Positions 11,943 through 21,952 of a stretch of DNA of 64,000 bases are shown here, in pieces; positions within the stretch are counted from its first letter, which is position 1; each line of letters starts with the position of its first letter. The position numbers and the translations under genes are program-made. The stretch is from assembly GCF_040500475.1 (NCBI RefSeq), contig NZ_CP159358.1, positions 186,001-250,000 of the forward strand, in the 5' to 3' direction. A model generated the notes under the pieces. The model was not told the DNA's origin and ran no database searches. It saw only the letters and a program-made list of their open reading frames with translations. Source of the DNA: Bacillus sp. Bos-x628. Lineage in GTDB: Bacteria > Bacillota > Bacilli > Bacillales > Bacillaceae.

Positions 11943-12437
11943 ATGGACATTCTATTTGAAAATCCGTTATTAATCGCAATTATCATTGGCATCATCTCTG
12001 CTGTGTTTGGGAAAATCGGCAAGCAAGAGGAAAAGGAACAAAAAAATCAGCATAACAAGCCAGCTTCTCAACGTAAGCCGATGCCTCAGCAGCAAACGAC
12101 CTCAAAAAGTCCAAATCCAGCCGTGACGGATCAGCTTGACGATTTTGGCGATGTACATGATCATGGTGAAATGAAAAAAGCGTCTGAATCATTACATGAT
12201 CGCTATACCGCCACATTAGCCGAAATGAAAGAGCGAAAGAGTGAGCGAAATAAAGAACTTCGATCACTTGAAAGGCAGCTCACTAGACCAAAAGCATCTG
12301 CGACTGAGGTGCAGCCGAAAATCATTGAAAAGCTGAATCGAGACACTGTTGTTCAAGGGATGATCCTTGGTGAAGTGTTTGGAGAACCGCGCGCTAAAAA
12401 CCCGCACCGAACAATGAAACGGCCCTATAAAAGATAA
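11943..12437 (+). CDS. yqfB: Membrane-anchored protein of unknown function YqfB
   Basis: This 164-residue product starts with a single membrane helix (about residues 5-22, ENPLLIAIIIGIISAVFG). A charged low-complexity linker rich in Gln, Lys and Pro follows, then a helical Arg/Glu-rich region and a conserved-looking C-terminal block (NRDTVVQGMILGEVFGEPRA). No enzymatic motif is visible. It follows floA by 30 bp with a strong AAGGAGGGAG site and closes the SigW-type operon, so a role with flotillin or in envelope stress is plausible by context only. Confidence 0.8.
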   Translation: MDILFENPLLIAIIIGIISAVFGKIGKQEEKEQKNQHNKPASQRKPMPQQQTTSKSPNPAVTDQLDDFGDVHDHGEMKKASESLHDRYTATLAEMKERKSERNKELRSLERQLTRPKASATEVQPKIIEKLNRDTVVQGMILGEVFGEPRAKNPHRTMKRPYKR

Positions 12438-12442
12438 AGAAG

Positions 12443-12474
12443 AAAGCCCCCTTTTAGCCAAGGGGGGCTTTTTT
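12443..12474 (+). terminator. Terminator of yqeZ-floA-yqfB
   Basis: AAGCCCCC pairs with GGGGGCTT across a 12-14 nt loop and is followed by a T6 tract. Confidence 0.9.
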
Positions 12475-12527
12475 GTGCTCTTTTTAAGACGCTTCACGCC
12501 ATCTGTTATCCAACAAGAGCTTAACTT

Positions 12528-12560
12528 GTTCATCAACAAAATAGTCAACTTATGATGAAC
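12528..12560. repeat. Inverted repeat between yqfB and yqfC
   Basis: GTTCATCA (12528-12535) and TGATGAAC (12553-12560) are perfect complements across 17 nt. There is no T-tract, so it is not a terminator; an operator or RNA hairpin is possible. Confidence 0.5.
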
Positions 12561-12658
12561 TAGTCATTTTGCGGGATTCATTAGCATGATATGAACGGCG
12601 GAGGAATAGGATGATATAGAGGCTTTCTCATCAGTCTCTCCATCTTTCAGTTTGATCT

Positions 12659-12667
12659 CATACACAT
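12659..12667 (+). promoter_or_regulatory. Possible SigE -10 element for yqfC-yqfD
   Basis: CATACACAT resembles the SigE -10 consensus (CATACA-T), and yqfC and yqfD are mother-cell sporulation genes in B. subtilis. No clear -35 is visible and the element lies very close to the ribosome site, so this is tentative. Confidence 0.3.
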
Positions 12668-12691
12668 GAGGTGGGAAGGGGTTCTTATTGA

Positions 12692-12973
12692 ATGGGAAAA
12701 AGGAAAAATCGACTCAAAGCATGGCTGACAAGAACACTTGAAATCCCCCCAGACGTGATGATGGATCTTCCCCGTATTACGATGGTTGGCAGACTCCACA
12801 TTTACATAGAGAACCATAAAGGGCTTTTACTTTTCAGTGACCAAGAGGTAAGACTTATGCTCAAACAAGGACAGTGCATCATTTCGGGTAAAGACTTTGT
12901 GATTAAAACGATTTTGCCGGAAGAGATCTTATTAGAAGGGAAAATCGATGAGGTCCGTTATATTGATTCTTAA
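12692..12973 (+). CDS. yqfC: Sporulation protein YqfC
   Basis: YqfC (93 aa) is a small sporulation protein of the YabP/YqfC family. The sequence shows the family pattern DLPRITMVGRLHIYIENHKG followed by LLFSDQEVRLML and GKDFVIKTILPEEILLEGKI, a beta-rich fold similar to YabP. No membrane helix or catalytic motif is seen. It lies 18 bp before yqfD and both are expressed under SigE in B. subtilis. Its precise function is not known. The start is preceded by GAGGTGGGAAGGGG. Confidence 0.9.
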   Translation: MGKRKNRLKAWLTRTLEIPPDVMMDLPRITMVGRLHIYIENHKGLLLFSDQEVRLMLKQGQCIISGKDFVIKTILPEEILLEGKIDEVRYIDS

Positions 12974-12991
12974 CTGACGGAGGGGAGAAGT

Positions 12992-14182
12992 GTGAAGAAT
13001 AGATGGTTTGCCTATTTTATTGGCAGAGTGGAAGTGGAGATGAAAGGCAGCGGGATCGAGCGATTAATCAATGAGTGCACGAGAGAGGGGATCACGATTT
13101 TTCAAGTGAGCCGCCGTCAAGACAGCGTGCGCTTATTTATTCGCCTTTCAGATGTACATGCCTTCAGGAAAGTTCGCAGGAAGCATGAGGTGACATGTTC
13201 ATTTCAACAGAAGAAAGGGTTTCCGTTTCTTCTCTTATGGTCAAGAAAGAATATCGGATTTACTCTTGGTATCGTCTTTTTCCTTATGACGATATTTGCC
13301 CTGTCAAATATGGTATGGAAAATTGAGATCACAGGAGCCAAACCAGAAACGGAACATCAAATGAGAAAGCATTTAGATGAAATTGGTGTCCGAAAAGGTC
13401 GTTTTCAGTTCTTGATGGGAACGCCAGAAAAAATTCAAAAATCTCTTACCACCAATATTAAAAGCATTACATGGGTTGGAGTCGAATTAAATGGAACCGC
13501 TTTTCAAATGAAGGTCGTTGAAAAAAATGAACCTAAAAAGGAAAAATATACAAGTCCGCAACACATCGTCGCAAAGAAAAAAGCCGTGATCACTAGAATG
13601 TATGTAGAAAAAGGGGAACCGCTTGCTGGGGTTGATGAACATGTGGAAAAAGGCCAAATGCTTGTGTCGGGACTGATTGGAAGCGAAGATCACCAAAAAA
13701 TAGTAGGGGCAAAAGCGAAAATTTATGGAGAGACGTGGTATCGTTCTGAAGTTTCTGTTCCTCTAAGAACATCTTTTGACGTCTATACGGGTAAAATGAA
13801 GATAAAGCACAAGCTTTCCCTGTTTGGAGGCTCACTGCCATTTTGGGGATTTGATCTTAAAAAAGATCATTTTCAACATCCAAAAACAGAAATTGAAGTT
13901 CATCCACTTCATTTTTTAAAGTTTCAGCTTCCTTTTTCCTATAAAAAGGAAATCACACGTGAAAGTGAAAAAATAAACCGGGAGTACACAAATAAAGAAG
14001 CAGTACAAGCAGGGATTAAAATGGGTAAAAAAGAATTAGAAGAGAAGCTAGGTCAATCAGGTGAGGTGAAAAGTGAAAAAGTTTTGCACGAGACAACAGG
14101 GAATGGTAAAGTTAAGTTGATCATACTTTACCAAGTTATAGAAGATATTGTTCAAACAACACCTATAGTTCAGGGAGACTAG
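12992..14182 (+). CDS. yqfD: Sporulation protein YqfD
   Basis: YqfD (396 aa) is a conserved sporulation membrane protein. A soluble N-terminal domain (about 1-85) precedes one strong membrane helix (about 88-108, beginning NIGFTLGIVFF). A large extracytoplasmic region with a POTRA/FtsQ-like start (WKIEITGAKPETEHQMRKHL) follows. It starts with GTG behind GGAGGGGAG. The partner yqfC is just upstream and phoH starts only 3 bp downstream, so the sporulation pair may read through into the vegetative phoH cluster. The molecular role is not established. Confidence 0.9.
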   Translation: MKNRWFAYFIGRVEVEMKGSGIERLINECTREGITIFQVSRRQDSVRLFIRLSDVHAFRKVRRKHEVTCSFQQKKGFPFLLLWSRKNIGFTLGIVFFLMTIFALSNMVWKIEITGAKPETEHQMRKHLDEIGVRKGRFQFLMGTPEKIQKSLTTNIKSITWVGVELNGTAFQMKVVEKNEPKKEKYTSPQHIVAKKKAVITRMYVEKGEPLAGVDEHVEKGQMLVSGLIGSEDHQKIVGAKAKIYGETWYRSEVSVPLRTSFDVYTGKMKIKHKLSLFGGSLPFWGFDLKKDHFQHPKTEIEVHPLHFLKFQLPFSYKKEITRESEKINREYTNKEAVQAGIKMGKKELEEKLGQSGEVKSEKVLHETTGNGKVKLIILYQVIEDIVQTTPIVQGD

Positions 14183-14185
14183 AGA

Positions 14186-15145
14186 ATGACAGAACACTTA
14201 CTTGAGATTCAACAAAAATTGGATAGCCCGAATGAAGCCATCGCTTTGTTTGGTAATCAGGATGCTTATCTGAAACTCATGGAAAACGAACTGAATGTAT
14301 CCATCATTACACGTGGAGAAAAAGTGTATGTGTCTGGACAGGAAGCATCGAGAGAGACAGCGAGCCATTTGATCACATCTCTCTTACATCTCATTCGAAA
14401 AGGGATCGACATTTCTGAACGGGATGTCGTCTATGCGATTAAAATGGCCCAAAAGAATAAGCTGGCGTATTTTGAAAATATGTATGAAGATGAAATGACG
14501 AAAAATGCTAAAGGCAAGTCTATTAGAGTAAAAACGATCGGACAGCGAAAATACGTTGCTGCTATGAAAAAAGATGATTTGGTCTTCGGGATTGGTCCTG
14601 CTGGTACAGGTAAAACATATTTAGCAGTTGTCCAGGCTGTACATGCCCTGAAAAACGGACATGTAAAACGTATTATCCTCACAAGACCGGCTGTTGAAGC
14701 AGGAGAGAGCCTTGGTTTTCTGCCAGGAGATTTAAAGGAAAAGGTAGATCCTTATTTAAGACCACTATATGATGCCTTGCACGATTTGCTTGGCAGTGAT
14801 CACACGGAACGTTTAATCGAACGCGGTGTGATAGAAATTGCGCCTCTTGCTTACATGAGAGGACGAACGCTCGATGATGCATTTGTTATTTTAGATGAAG
14901 CGCAGAATACAACGCCAGCCCAAATGAAAATGTTTTTGACTAGACTTGGGTTTGGCTCTAAAATGGTCATTACAGGAGATATTACACAGATTGATTTGCC
15001 GAAAGGTGTAGAATCGGGACTTTCTACTGCAAAGGACATGCTTGCAGAGATTAAGGGCATTTCATTCATTGAATTAGATCAGACAGATGTGGTCAGACAC
15101 CCGCTTGTGGCGAAGATCATTGGAGCATACGAAAAGCAAAAATGA
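14186..15145 (+). CDS. phoH: PhoH-like ATPase PhoH (PhoL)
   Basis: This 319-residue PhoH-family protein is a cytoplasmic P-loop ATPase. The Walker A motif GPAGTGKT is at about residues 138-145, and the Walker B segment FVILDEAQNTT is near residue 232. A KH-like N-terminal region precedes the ATPase core. PhoH proteins are linked genetically to ybeY and RNA metabolism, and ybeY lies two genes downstream here, supporting an RNA-processing role by context. Despite the name, no phosphate-regulon element is visible next to it. It ends just before a terminator. Confidence 0.93.
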   Translation: MTEHLLEIQQKLDSPNEAIALFGNQDAYLKLMENELNVSIITRGEKVYVSGQEASRETASHLITSLLHLIRKGIDISERDVVYAIKMAQKNKLAYFENMYEDEMTKNAKGKSIRVKTIGQRKYVAAMKKDDLVFGIGPAGTGKTYLAVVQAVHALKNGHVKRIILTRPAVEAGESLGFLPGDLKEKVDPYLRPLYDALHDLLGSDHTERLIERGVIEIAPLAYMRGRTLDDAFVILDEAQNTTPAQMKMFLTRLGFGSKMVITGDITQIDLPKGVESGLSTAKDMLAEIKGISFIELDQTDVVRHPLVAKIIGAYEKQK

Positions 15146-15150
15146 ACGGA

Positions 15151-15184
15151 GTGACCCGATCGTCTTCATCGGGTCATTTTGTTT
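15151..15184 (+). terminator. Terminator or attenuator between phoH and pgpH
   Basis: GTGACCCGAT pairs with ATCGGGTCAT across a 7-nt loop, followed by TTTTGTTT. The U-tract is short, so partial read-through into pgpH is likely. Confidence 0.75.
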
Positions 15185-15220
15185 CGATCGTGGTTTAAAG
15201 TAAAAAAGGAGGTACTTTCC

Positions 15221-17371
15221 TTGAGAAAGAATCAGAAAGGCAGTAAGCGCAAAAGGCTGCTGTCTAAAAAAGAACCTCAGAAAATGGAGCACACGCGCTA
15301 TTTAAACGTTTTGCTATATGTTGCCTTAGCGGCCATTATGTTTGTGGTGCTCTTCTTCCATGTGAAGCCTGAATCGCTCGATCTGGATTTGTTTTCTGTG
15401 AGCGAACAGACCATCTATTCACCGTCTACAGTCGATGACCAAGAAGCGACAGAAGAGAAGAAACAAGAAGCAATTGATCAGGTGGAAGATCAATATACGC
15501 TGAAAAAAGCGTATTCTGATAATCGTGTTGACCTCATCTCATCCCTCTTTGAAGCCATTAAAGAGGAGAAGAATGCAGCTGTGAACAAAGAAAATCCGCC
15601 AACAGATCAAGAAATGGTCAAAAATGTAAAAGAAAAACTGACAACAGACATGAGTGAAGCCGTATCTGATCAATCCATCAAAGCACTGCTTCAAGCAAGT
15701 AATGAAAACCTTTCTTTTATAAAAGATTCTATCATCACGGTGGTTAACTCACTCATGAGCAAAGAAATCACAGCAGCTAAATTACAAGATGAAAAAAAAC
15801 AAGTAAAAAAAGAGCTTGAAAACAATTCAATTCCTTCAAAATATTTAAATGCAGCCAAAGAAATTGGCGAATTTGCGATAATTCCAAACTATGTGTTTGA
15901 CCCAGTAGCAACGGAAAAGAAAAGGCAAGAAGCATCTGATAGTATACAGCCTGTTCAAATTAAACAAGGTCAAATTCTAGTTGAAGAAGGCGAATTAATC
16001 GACCGTGAAGTATACCGTAAATTAGAGCTGACCGGTCTTTTAAACAGCTCCAATTTATTTAAGCCTGTAAGCGGTCTAATCATCTTGATCGGTCTTTTTT
16101 TAGCAGCTATTGTCCACTCATTTGAGAGAAAGAGTCACTCACTTGCACAAAAGAATAAATCATTGCTGCTTTATTCGCTCATTTTCACTATTATTTTGAT
16201 CATCATGGAAGTATTCAGTCTCTTCCAAGAAACGAAATACACCACAATAGGATATGTGGTGCCAGTTGCACTCGGAACCATGTTAATTAAACTGCTCATA
16301 AATGAGCGGTTAGCGATCTTTTCCGGTCTTGTGTTTGCCCTTTGCGGCAGTATGATGTTTAATCAAGGAGTGACGGGTGTTTTTAATTATGTCATCTGCG
16401 CTTACTATCTTGTAAGCGGAATGGCGGGGATTTTGTTTCTTAGAAAACATAATGCAAGATCGAAAATTTTGCAGGCTGGACTTTTGGTTGCTGTGGTGAA
16501 TGTACTTGTGTATCTTTCCATTACACTAATCCAAAATTCTTCTCCAACAGGGCTTGAACTTGGCGTGAATCTCATGATGGCCGTCGTGTCGGGGGTTGCA
16601 TCAGCTATTTTGGTCATTGGGTTAATGCCAGTATTTGAGAGCATGTTTGGTATTCTCACTACTATGAAGCTGATCGAATTATCTAACCCGAATCATCCGC
16701 TGCTCAAAAAGATTTTAACAGAGACACCAGGTACATATCATCATAGTGTCATGGTGGCAAACTTAGCGGATGCTGCATGTGAAGCGGTAGGAGCCAATGG
16801 GCTTTTAGCAAGAGTAGGTGCTTATTATCATGACATTGGGAAAACCAAAAGACCACATTATTTTATCGAAAACCAAATGAATATTGATAATCCGCATGAC
16901 AAACTTTCTCCGCAGCTTAGTAAAAATATCATTGTTGCCCATACGACGGATGGTGCTGAAATGCTGAGAGAAAAGAAATTCCCTGAAGAGCTTGTTGATA
17001 TTGCAGAACAGCATCATGGAAAGTCACTATTGAAGTTCTTCTACTATAAGGCAAAAGAACGTGATGATCAGGTAACAGAAGAAGAATTCCGTTATCCCGG
17101 TCCAAAACCACAATCAAAAGAGGCGGCGATTATATCTGTCGCTGACAGCGTTGAAGCTGCGGTCCGGTCGATGCATAACCCAAATCCAGAGCGGATCGAA
17201 AAGCTCGTCAAAGGCATTATTTCTGATAAAATGCAGGACGGGCAATTTAGTGAATGTGATCTGACATTTAAAGAATTAAATATTATTAGCCAAACGATTT
17301 GTACCACATTAAAGGGGATTTTTCATTCGCGGATTGAATATCCAGATGCCCCTAAGCAGAAGGTGAAGTAA
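15221..17371 (+). CDS. pgpH: Cyclic-di-AMP phosphodiesterase PgpH (7TMR-HD)
   Basis: PgpH (716 aa) hydrolyses the second messenger c-di-AMP to pApA. It has a short basic N-terminus, one membrane helix (about 30-50), an extracytoplasmic 7TMR-HDED sensor domain (about 55-280), a bundle of seven membrane helices (about 285-480) and a C-terminal HD phosphohydrolase domain. The HD signature HDIGK is at about residues 537-541, with the upstream histidine in TYHHSVM near 506. The frame opens at 15179, but TTG 15221 is chosen since AAGGAGG lies 6-8 nt upstream. Product length agrees with B. subtilis YqfF. The stop codon abuts ybeY. Confidence 0.94.
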   Translation: MRKNQKGSKRKRLLSKKEPQKMEHTRYLNVLLYVALAAIMFVVLFFHVKPESLDLDLFSVSEQTIYSPSTVDDQEATEEKKQEAIDQVEDQYTLKKAYSDNRVDLISSLFEAIKEEKNAAVNKENPPTDQEMVKNVKEKLTTDMSEAVSDQSIKALLQASNENLSFIKDSIITVVNSLMSKEITAAKLQDEKKQVKKELENNSIPSKYLNAAKEIGEFAIIPNYVFDPVATEKKRQEASDSIQPVQIKQGQILVEEGELIDREVYRKLELTGLLNSSNLFKPVSGLIILIGLFLAAIVHSFERKSHSLAQKNKSLLLYSLIFTIILIIMEVFSLFQETKYTTIGYVVPVALGTMLIKLLINERLAIFSGLVFALCGSMMFNQGVTGVFNYVICAYYLVSGMAGILFLRKHNARSKILQAGLLVAVVNVLVYLSITLIQNSSPTGLELGVNLMMAVVSGVASAILVIGLMPVFESMFGILTTMKLIELSNPNHPLLKKILTETPGTYHHSVMVANLADAACEAVGANGLLARVGAYYHDIGKTKRPHYFIENQMNIDNPHDKLSPQLSKNIIVAHTTDGAEMLREKKFPEELVDIAEQHHGKSLLKFFYYKAKERDDQVTEEEFRYPGPKPQSKEAAIISVADSVEAAVRSMHNPNPERIEKLVKGIISDKMQDGQFSECDLTFKELNIISQTICTTLKGIFHSRIEYPDAPKQKVK

Positions 17372-17851
17372 ATGACATTGTTAATTGATTTAATAGATGA
17401 AACAGGGCAAGTATCAAAGGAGCAGCTTGAAGAAGTGGAAAAGCTTCTTCAATTTGCTGCGGACGCACTTGAAGTAAAAGATCAAGCTGAAGTATCCGTG
17501 TCAATCGTCTCAAATGAAGAAATTCATCAGATCAACAAAGAATATCGGGGAAAGGATGCGCCAACTGATGTCATTTCTTTTGCGTTAGAAGAAGAAGGAG
17601 AAGGGGAAATTGAAATTATTGGGGCTGACGATATTCCACCGGTCTTAGGAGACATTATTATTAGTGTGGATAAAACAAAAGAGCAAGCAGAGGAATATGG
17701 TCATTCCTTTATGAGAGAGCTTGGATTCTTGGCGATTCATGGTTTCTTGCATTTACTAGGCTATGACCACATGACAGAGGAAGAAGAAAAAGAGATGTTC
17801 GCCAAACAGACAAAGATATTGGATGATTATGGCCTTTCGAGATCATCGTAA
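17372..17851 (+). CDS. ybeY: Endoribonuclease YbeY
   Basis: YbeY (159 aa) is a metal-dependent single-strand endoribonuclease required for 16S rRNA 3'-end maturation and ribosome quality control. The zinc-binding signature HGFLHLLGYDH is at about residues 123-133, preceded by the GDIIIS strand. The conserved segment RGKDAPTDVISF is near residue 55. It begins immediately after the pgpH stop codon and its 3' end overlaps dgkA, so translation through this block is tightly coupled. Neighbours phoH and era are also ribosome/RNA-linked. Confidence 0.96.
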   Translation: MTLLIDLIDETGQVSKEQLEEVEKLLQFAADALEVKDQAEVSVSIVSNEEIHQINKEYRGKDAPTDVISFALEEEGEGEIEIIGADDIPPVLGDIIISVDKTKEQAEEYGHSFMRELGFLAIHGFLHLLGYDHMTEEEEKEMFAKQTKILDDYGLSRSS

Positions 17852-18215
17852 GCAGCGACGTCCGCTCGCCCGTTTTTTTCGGAGTTTCTTTTATGCATTT
17901 AGAGGGATATGGCGAACTTTCTTAAGTGAACGAAATTTTCGATTTCACACAGTCGCAGCCGTCATCGTGGTGTTTTGCAGCTTTTGGTTTCATATTCAAC
18001 CAATCGAATGGGTGATCATTCTTTTATTATGTGGAGGAGTATTTGCGCTTGAGCTTGTTAATACAGCCATTGAACATACAGTGGACCTTATGACAGAGGA
18101 GAAACATCCACTTGCGGAGAGAGCAAAAGACGCTGCGGCAGGCGCTGTTTGCGTTTACGCCGTGATTTCGGTTATGATTGGGTTGATTATTTTTTTACCG
18201 AAAATCATGCAATAG
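17823..18215 (+). CDS. dgkA: Undecaprenol/diacylglycerol kinase DgkA
   Basis: This 130-residue membrane protein belongs to the DgkA family; the Gram-positive members phosphorylate undecaprenol for recycling of the cell-wall lipid carrier. A basic N-terminus is followed by three membrane helices. The family motif ELVNTAIEHTVDL is near residue 80. No clear ribosome site precedes the start; ATG 17823 or the in-frame ATG 17829 (128 aa) are both inside the end of ybeY, so translation is probably coupled to it. Confidence 0.92.
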   Translation: MIMAFRDHRKQRRPLARFFRSFFYAFRGIWRTFLSERNFRFHTVAAVIVVFCSFWFHIQPIEWVIILLLCGGVFALELVNTAIEHTVDLMTEEKHPLAERAKDAAAGAVCVYAVISVMIGLIIFLPKIMQ

Positions 18216-18260
18216 AACAATATTACTATTTATTAACATTTTTAGAAATGGGCGTGAAAA

Positions 18261-18294
18261 TGTCACATAAATTATGTAAAATATAAATGTGACA
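18261..18294. repeat. Inverted repeat upstream of cdd
   Basis: TGTCACAT (18261-18268) and ATGTGACA (18287-18294) are perfect complements with an 18-nt AT-rich spacer, 34 bp before the cdd start. There is no T-tract after it. It may be an operator or an mRNA hairpin; no regulator can be assigned. Confidence 0.55.
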
Positions 18295-18313
18295 GTGGTA
18301 CCATTTCTTCTGA

Positions 18314-19625
<1,312 letters not shown>

Positions 19626-19626
19626 G

Positions 19627-19667
19627 AAACCGCAGCATCTGTTACAAAAACTGACAGTGTTGCGGTT
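19627..19667. other. Hairpin after era without U-tract
   Basis: AACCGCAGCATCTGT and ACAGTGTTGCGGTT pair with one bulge around an 11-nt loop. It is not followed by a run of T, so it is more likely an mRNA-stability or pausing element than a terminator. Confidence 0.45.
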
Positions 19668-19784
19668 CGATTAGTAAAAATTGTTTATCATGAAATGGAG
19701 GTAGCCTGGTCAAGATAAAACAAGATAAAATTAAATAAGTTGGATGTAGCGTTGCTGCTTCTAATAAAGAAAGGTGGGGTTTTT

Positions 19785-19928
19785 ATGTTGAATTTTACAT
19801 GGAACGTATTTTCACAAACAGGAAGCGTTGACACGTACCTTCTTTTCAAAGAGTTAGAAAAGGAGAACCTGGAAAGACCCGATGTACTTGAAGAAGAAAT
19901 GGCACGTCTTGATTTTCCAATTTTATAA
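19785..19928 (+). CDS. yqzL: Small YqzL-like protein
   Basis: This 47-residue ORF ([20 protein letters not shown] at its start, acidic helical tail ending LDFPIL) matches the small YqzL protein found between era and recO in Bacillus. A good AAAGGTGGGG site lies about 8 nt before the ATG, and position and length agree with the conserved small gene. No domain with known function is visible. The upstream in-frame ATG at 19740 lacks a ribosome site. Confidence 0.8.
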   Translation: MLNFTWNVFSQTGSVDTYLLFKELEKENLERPDVLEEEMARLDFPIL

Positions 19929-19963
19929 GTCTTGATCCCCTCCAATGCTCGGAGTGTAGACAA

Positions 19964-20734
19964 ATGCTCATTAAAAGTGAAGGAATTGTCCTTAGAACAA
20001 CAGATTATGGCGAAACAAACAAAATTGTCACGCTGCTTACAAGAGAACATGGGAAAATTGGCGTAATGGCAAGAGGCGCTAAAAAAACAAACAGCCGGCT
20101 GTCCGCCATAAGCCAGCCGTTTTTATACGGAACCTTCCTTATCCAATCATCAACAGGACTTGGAACGCTCCAGCAAGGTGAAATGATTGAAAGCATGCGA
20201 GCCATTCGGGAAGATTTATTTCTAACCGCTTATGCCGCATATATGGCGGAGTTACTTGATAAAGGAACAGAAGAAAAACAGCCGAACCCTTATTTGTTTG
20301 AGCTACTTCTCCAATCTTTGCGCCATCTCAATGAAGGCACAGATGCTGATATTATTTTATTTATAGTAGAAGTCAAAATGTTGTCAGTGATGGGGATGAA
20401 ACCTGAACTGGATCAGTGCGTGCACTGCGGTAATAAAGAAGGGCAGTTCCATTTTTCGATTAGAGAAAACGGATTTATTTGTCAAAACTGCTTTGGCAAA
20501 GATCCTTACAAACTGCCCCTGTCCCCAGCAACTGCAAGACTTCTCCGTTTATTTCATTATTTTGATTTATCAAGGCTTGGTCATGTTGATGTCAAACCAC
20601 AAACAAAGCAGGAAATTCGTCAAGTTCTTGACCATTATTATGATGAGTATTCCGGCCTTTATTTAAAATCGAAAAAGTTCATGAACCAGATTGAAAATAT
20701 GAAAAAACTAATGGGTGACGAAAACAAAAGTTGA
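19964..20734 (+). CDS. recO: DNA repair protein RecO
   Basis: RecO (256 aa) works with RecR to load RecA onto SSB-coated single strands in recombinational repair. It has an N-terminal OB-fold, a helical middle, and a four-cysteine zinc site: CVHC at about residues 152-155 and CQNC at about 173-176. It ends shortly before the glyQS leader. The ribosome site before ATG 19964 (CGGAGTG) is moderate. Confidence 0.95.
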   Translation: MLIKSEGIVLRTTDYGETNKIVTLLTREHGKIGVMARGAKKTNSRLSAISQPFLYGTFLIQSSTGLGTLQQGEMIESMRAIREDLFLTAYAAYMAELLDKGTEEKQPNPYLFELLLQSLRHLNEGTDADIILFIVEVKMLSVMGMKPELDQCVHCGNKEGQFHFSIRENGFICQNCFGKDPYKLPLSPATARLLRLFHYFDLSRLGHVDVKPQTKQEIRQVLDHYYDEYSGLYLKSKKFMNQIENMKKLMGDENKS

Positions 20735-20781
20735 CATCTCCCATGACTTTTTGTAAGATCATCTAAGATCAATATGTTGCA

Positions 20782-20809
20782 TTGACAGAAAGAAGTACTT
20801 ACGTATAAT
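20782..20809 (+). promoter_or_regulatory. SigA promoter for the glyQS T-box leader
   Basis: Consensus TTGACA (20782-20787) and TATAAT (20804-20809) are separated by 16 bp, directly upstream of the T-box leader. Confidence 0.85.
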
Positions 20810-20814
20810 CCATA

Positions 20815-20992
20815 AAAGCGACCTTAGGACGGTGCAAGCTAAGGATGGAGGCGTAACGAAAGGCATTCTTGAGCAACGTAAAACAAAGCGGCTGGATGCT
20901 ACGATTCCAGCAAATAGGGTGGAACCGCGGGAAAAACTCTCGTCCCTATGTTTGCAAGGAGCCTTGCGAGCATAGAGACGGGAGTTTTTATG
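20815..20992 (+). ncRNA. Glycine T-box riboswitch with terminator (glyQS leader)
   Basis: The leader contains the canonical T-box AGGGTGGAACCGCGG (20916-20930), whose TGGA bulge can pair with the UCCA end of uncharged tRNA-Gly. The 5' part holds a stem built on CCTTAG/CTAAGG. A GGC triplet at 20862-20864 is the candidate glycine specifier (inference; another GGC is at 20849). The terminator hairpin has arms AAACTCTCGTCCCTATG and CATAGAGACGGGAGTTT (20934-20992), extended by a GCAAGG/CCTTGC upper stem, and ends in TTTTTA. The leader is short, as in other glyQS T-boxes. Uncharged tRNA-Gly would favour antitermination into glyQ-glyS. Confidence 0.92.
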
Positions 20993-21064
20993 TTCAAACT
21001 GAGGTTCTCTAGTACGTATTCACCACACATAGCGGTGGTTGCGAAAAAGATGGAGGTGCGATCA

Positions 21065-21952
21065 TTGAATATTCAAGACATGATTCTGACTTTGCAAAAG
21101 CATTGGTCAAATGAAGGCTGCGTGTTAATGCAGGCCTATGACACAGAAAAAGGTGCAGGTACGATGAGTCCATACACGTTCCTGCGAAGCATCGGACCAG
21201 AGCCGTGGAAGGTTGCTTATGTGGAGCCTTCAAGACGCCCTGCTGATGGCAGATATGGAGAGAACCCAAACAGGTTGTATCAGCATCACCAATTTCAAGT
21301 GATTATTAAGCCGTCACCAGATAACATTCAAGAGCTGTATCTTGAATCATTAAAGGCGCTTGGCATTGAACCACTGAAACATGATATTCGATTTGTGGAA
21401 GATAACTGGGAAAATCCATCTCTTGGATGTGCAGGACTTGGCTGGGAAGTATGGCTTGATGGAATGGAGATCACGCAATTTACATATTTCCAGCAAGTGG
21501 GCGGTTTAGAGTGCAAGCCTGTTTCTGTAGAAATCACTTACGGTATTGAACGCCTTGCTTCTTATATTCAAGACAAAGAAAATGTCTTTGATTTGGAATG
21601 GACAGACGGCTTTACTGTCAGAGACTTATTCTTAATGGCTGAATACGAGCATTCTGTTTATACATTTGAAACATCTAATACAGAGATGTTGTTTGATTTA
21701 TTTACAACGTATGAAAAAGAAGCACATAGCCAAATGGACAAAGGTCTTGTCCACCCAGCATACGATTATGTTTTAAAATGCTCACATACATTTAACCTGC
21801 TTGATGCAAAGGGGGCCATCTCTGTAACAGAACGAACAGGCTATATTGGCAGAGTGCGCCAGTTAGCAAGAAAAGTAGCCAAAACGTATTACGAAGAAAG
21901 AGAAAAACTTGGATTCCCTATGCTAAAAGAGGAGGCGGCTTCTCATGAATAA
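21065..21952 (+). CDS. glyQ: Glycyl-tRNA synthetase alpha chain GlyQ
   Basis: GlyQ (295 aa) carries the class II catalytic core of the alpha2beta2 bacterial glycyl-tRNA synthetase. Visible family blocks include [19 protein letters not shown] near the N-terminus and ETRGH-independent motif 2-type residues in [15 protein letters not shown]. The frame is open from 20948, but TTG 21065 is chosen because GGAGGTG (21051-21057) precedes it at the right distance and length matches the family. The end overlaps glyS by 8 bp. Expression is set by the upstream T-box. Confidence 0.96.
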   Translation: MNIQDMILTLQKHWSNEGCVLMQAYDTEKGAGTMSPYTFLRSIGPEPWKVAYVEPSRRPADGRYGENPNRLYQHHQFQVIIKPSPDNIQELYLESLKALGIEPLKHDIRFVEDNWENPSLGCAGLGWEVWLDGMEITQFTYFQQVGGLECKPVSVEITYGIERLASYIQDKENVFDLEWTDGFTVRDLFLMAEYEHSVYTFETSNTEMLFDLFTTYEKEAHSQMDKGLVHPAYDYVLKCSHTFNLLDAKGAISVTERTGYIGRVRQLARKVAKTYYEEREKLGFPMLKEEAASHE

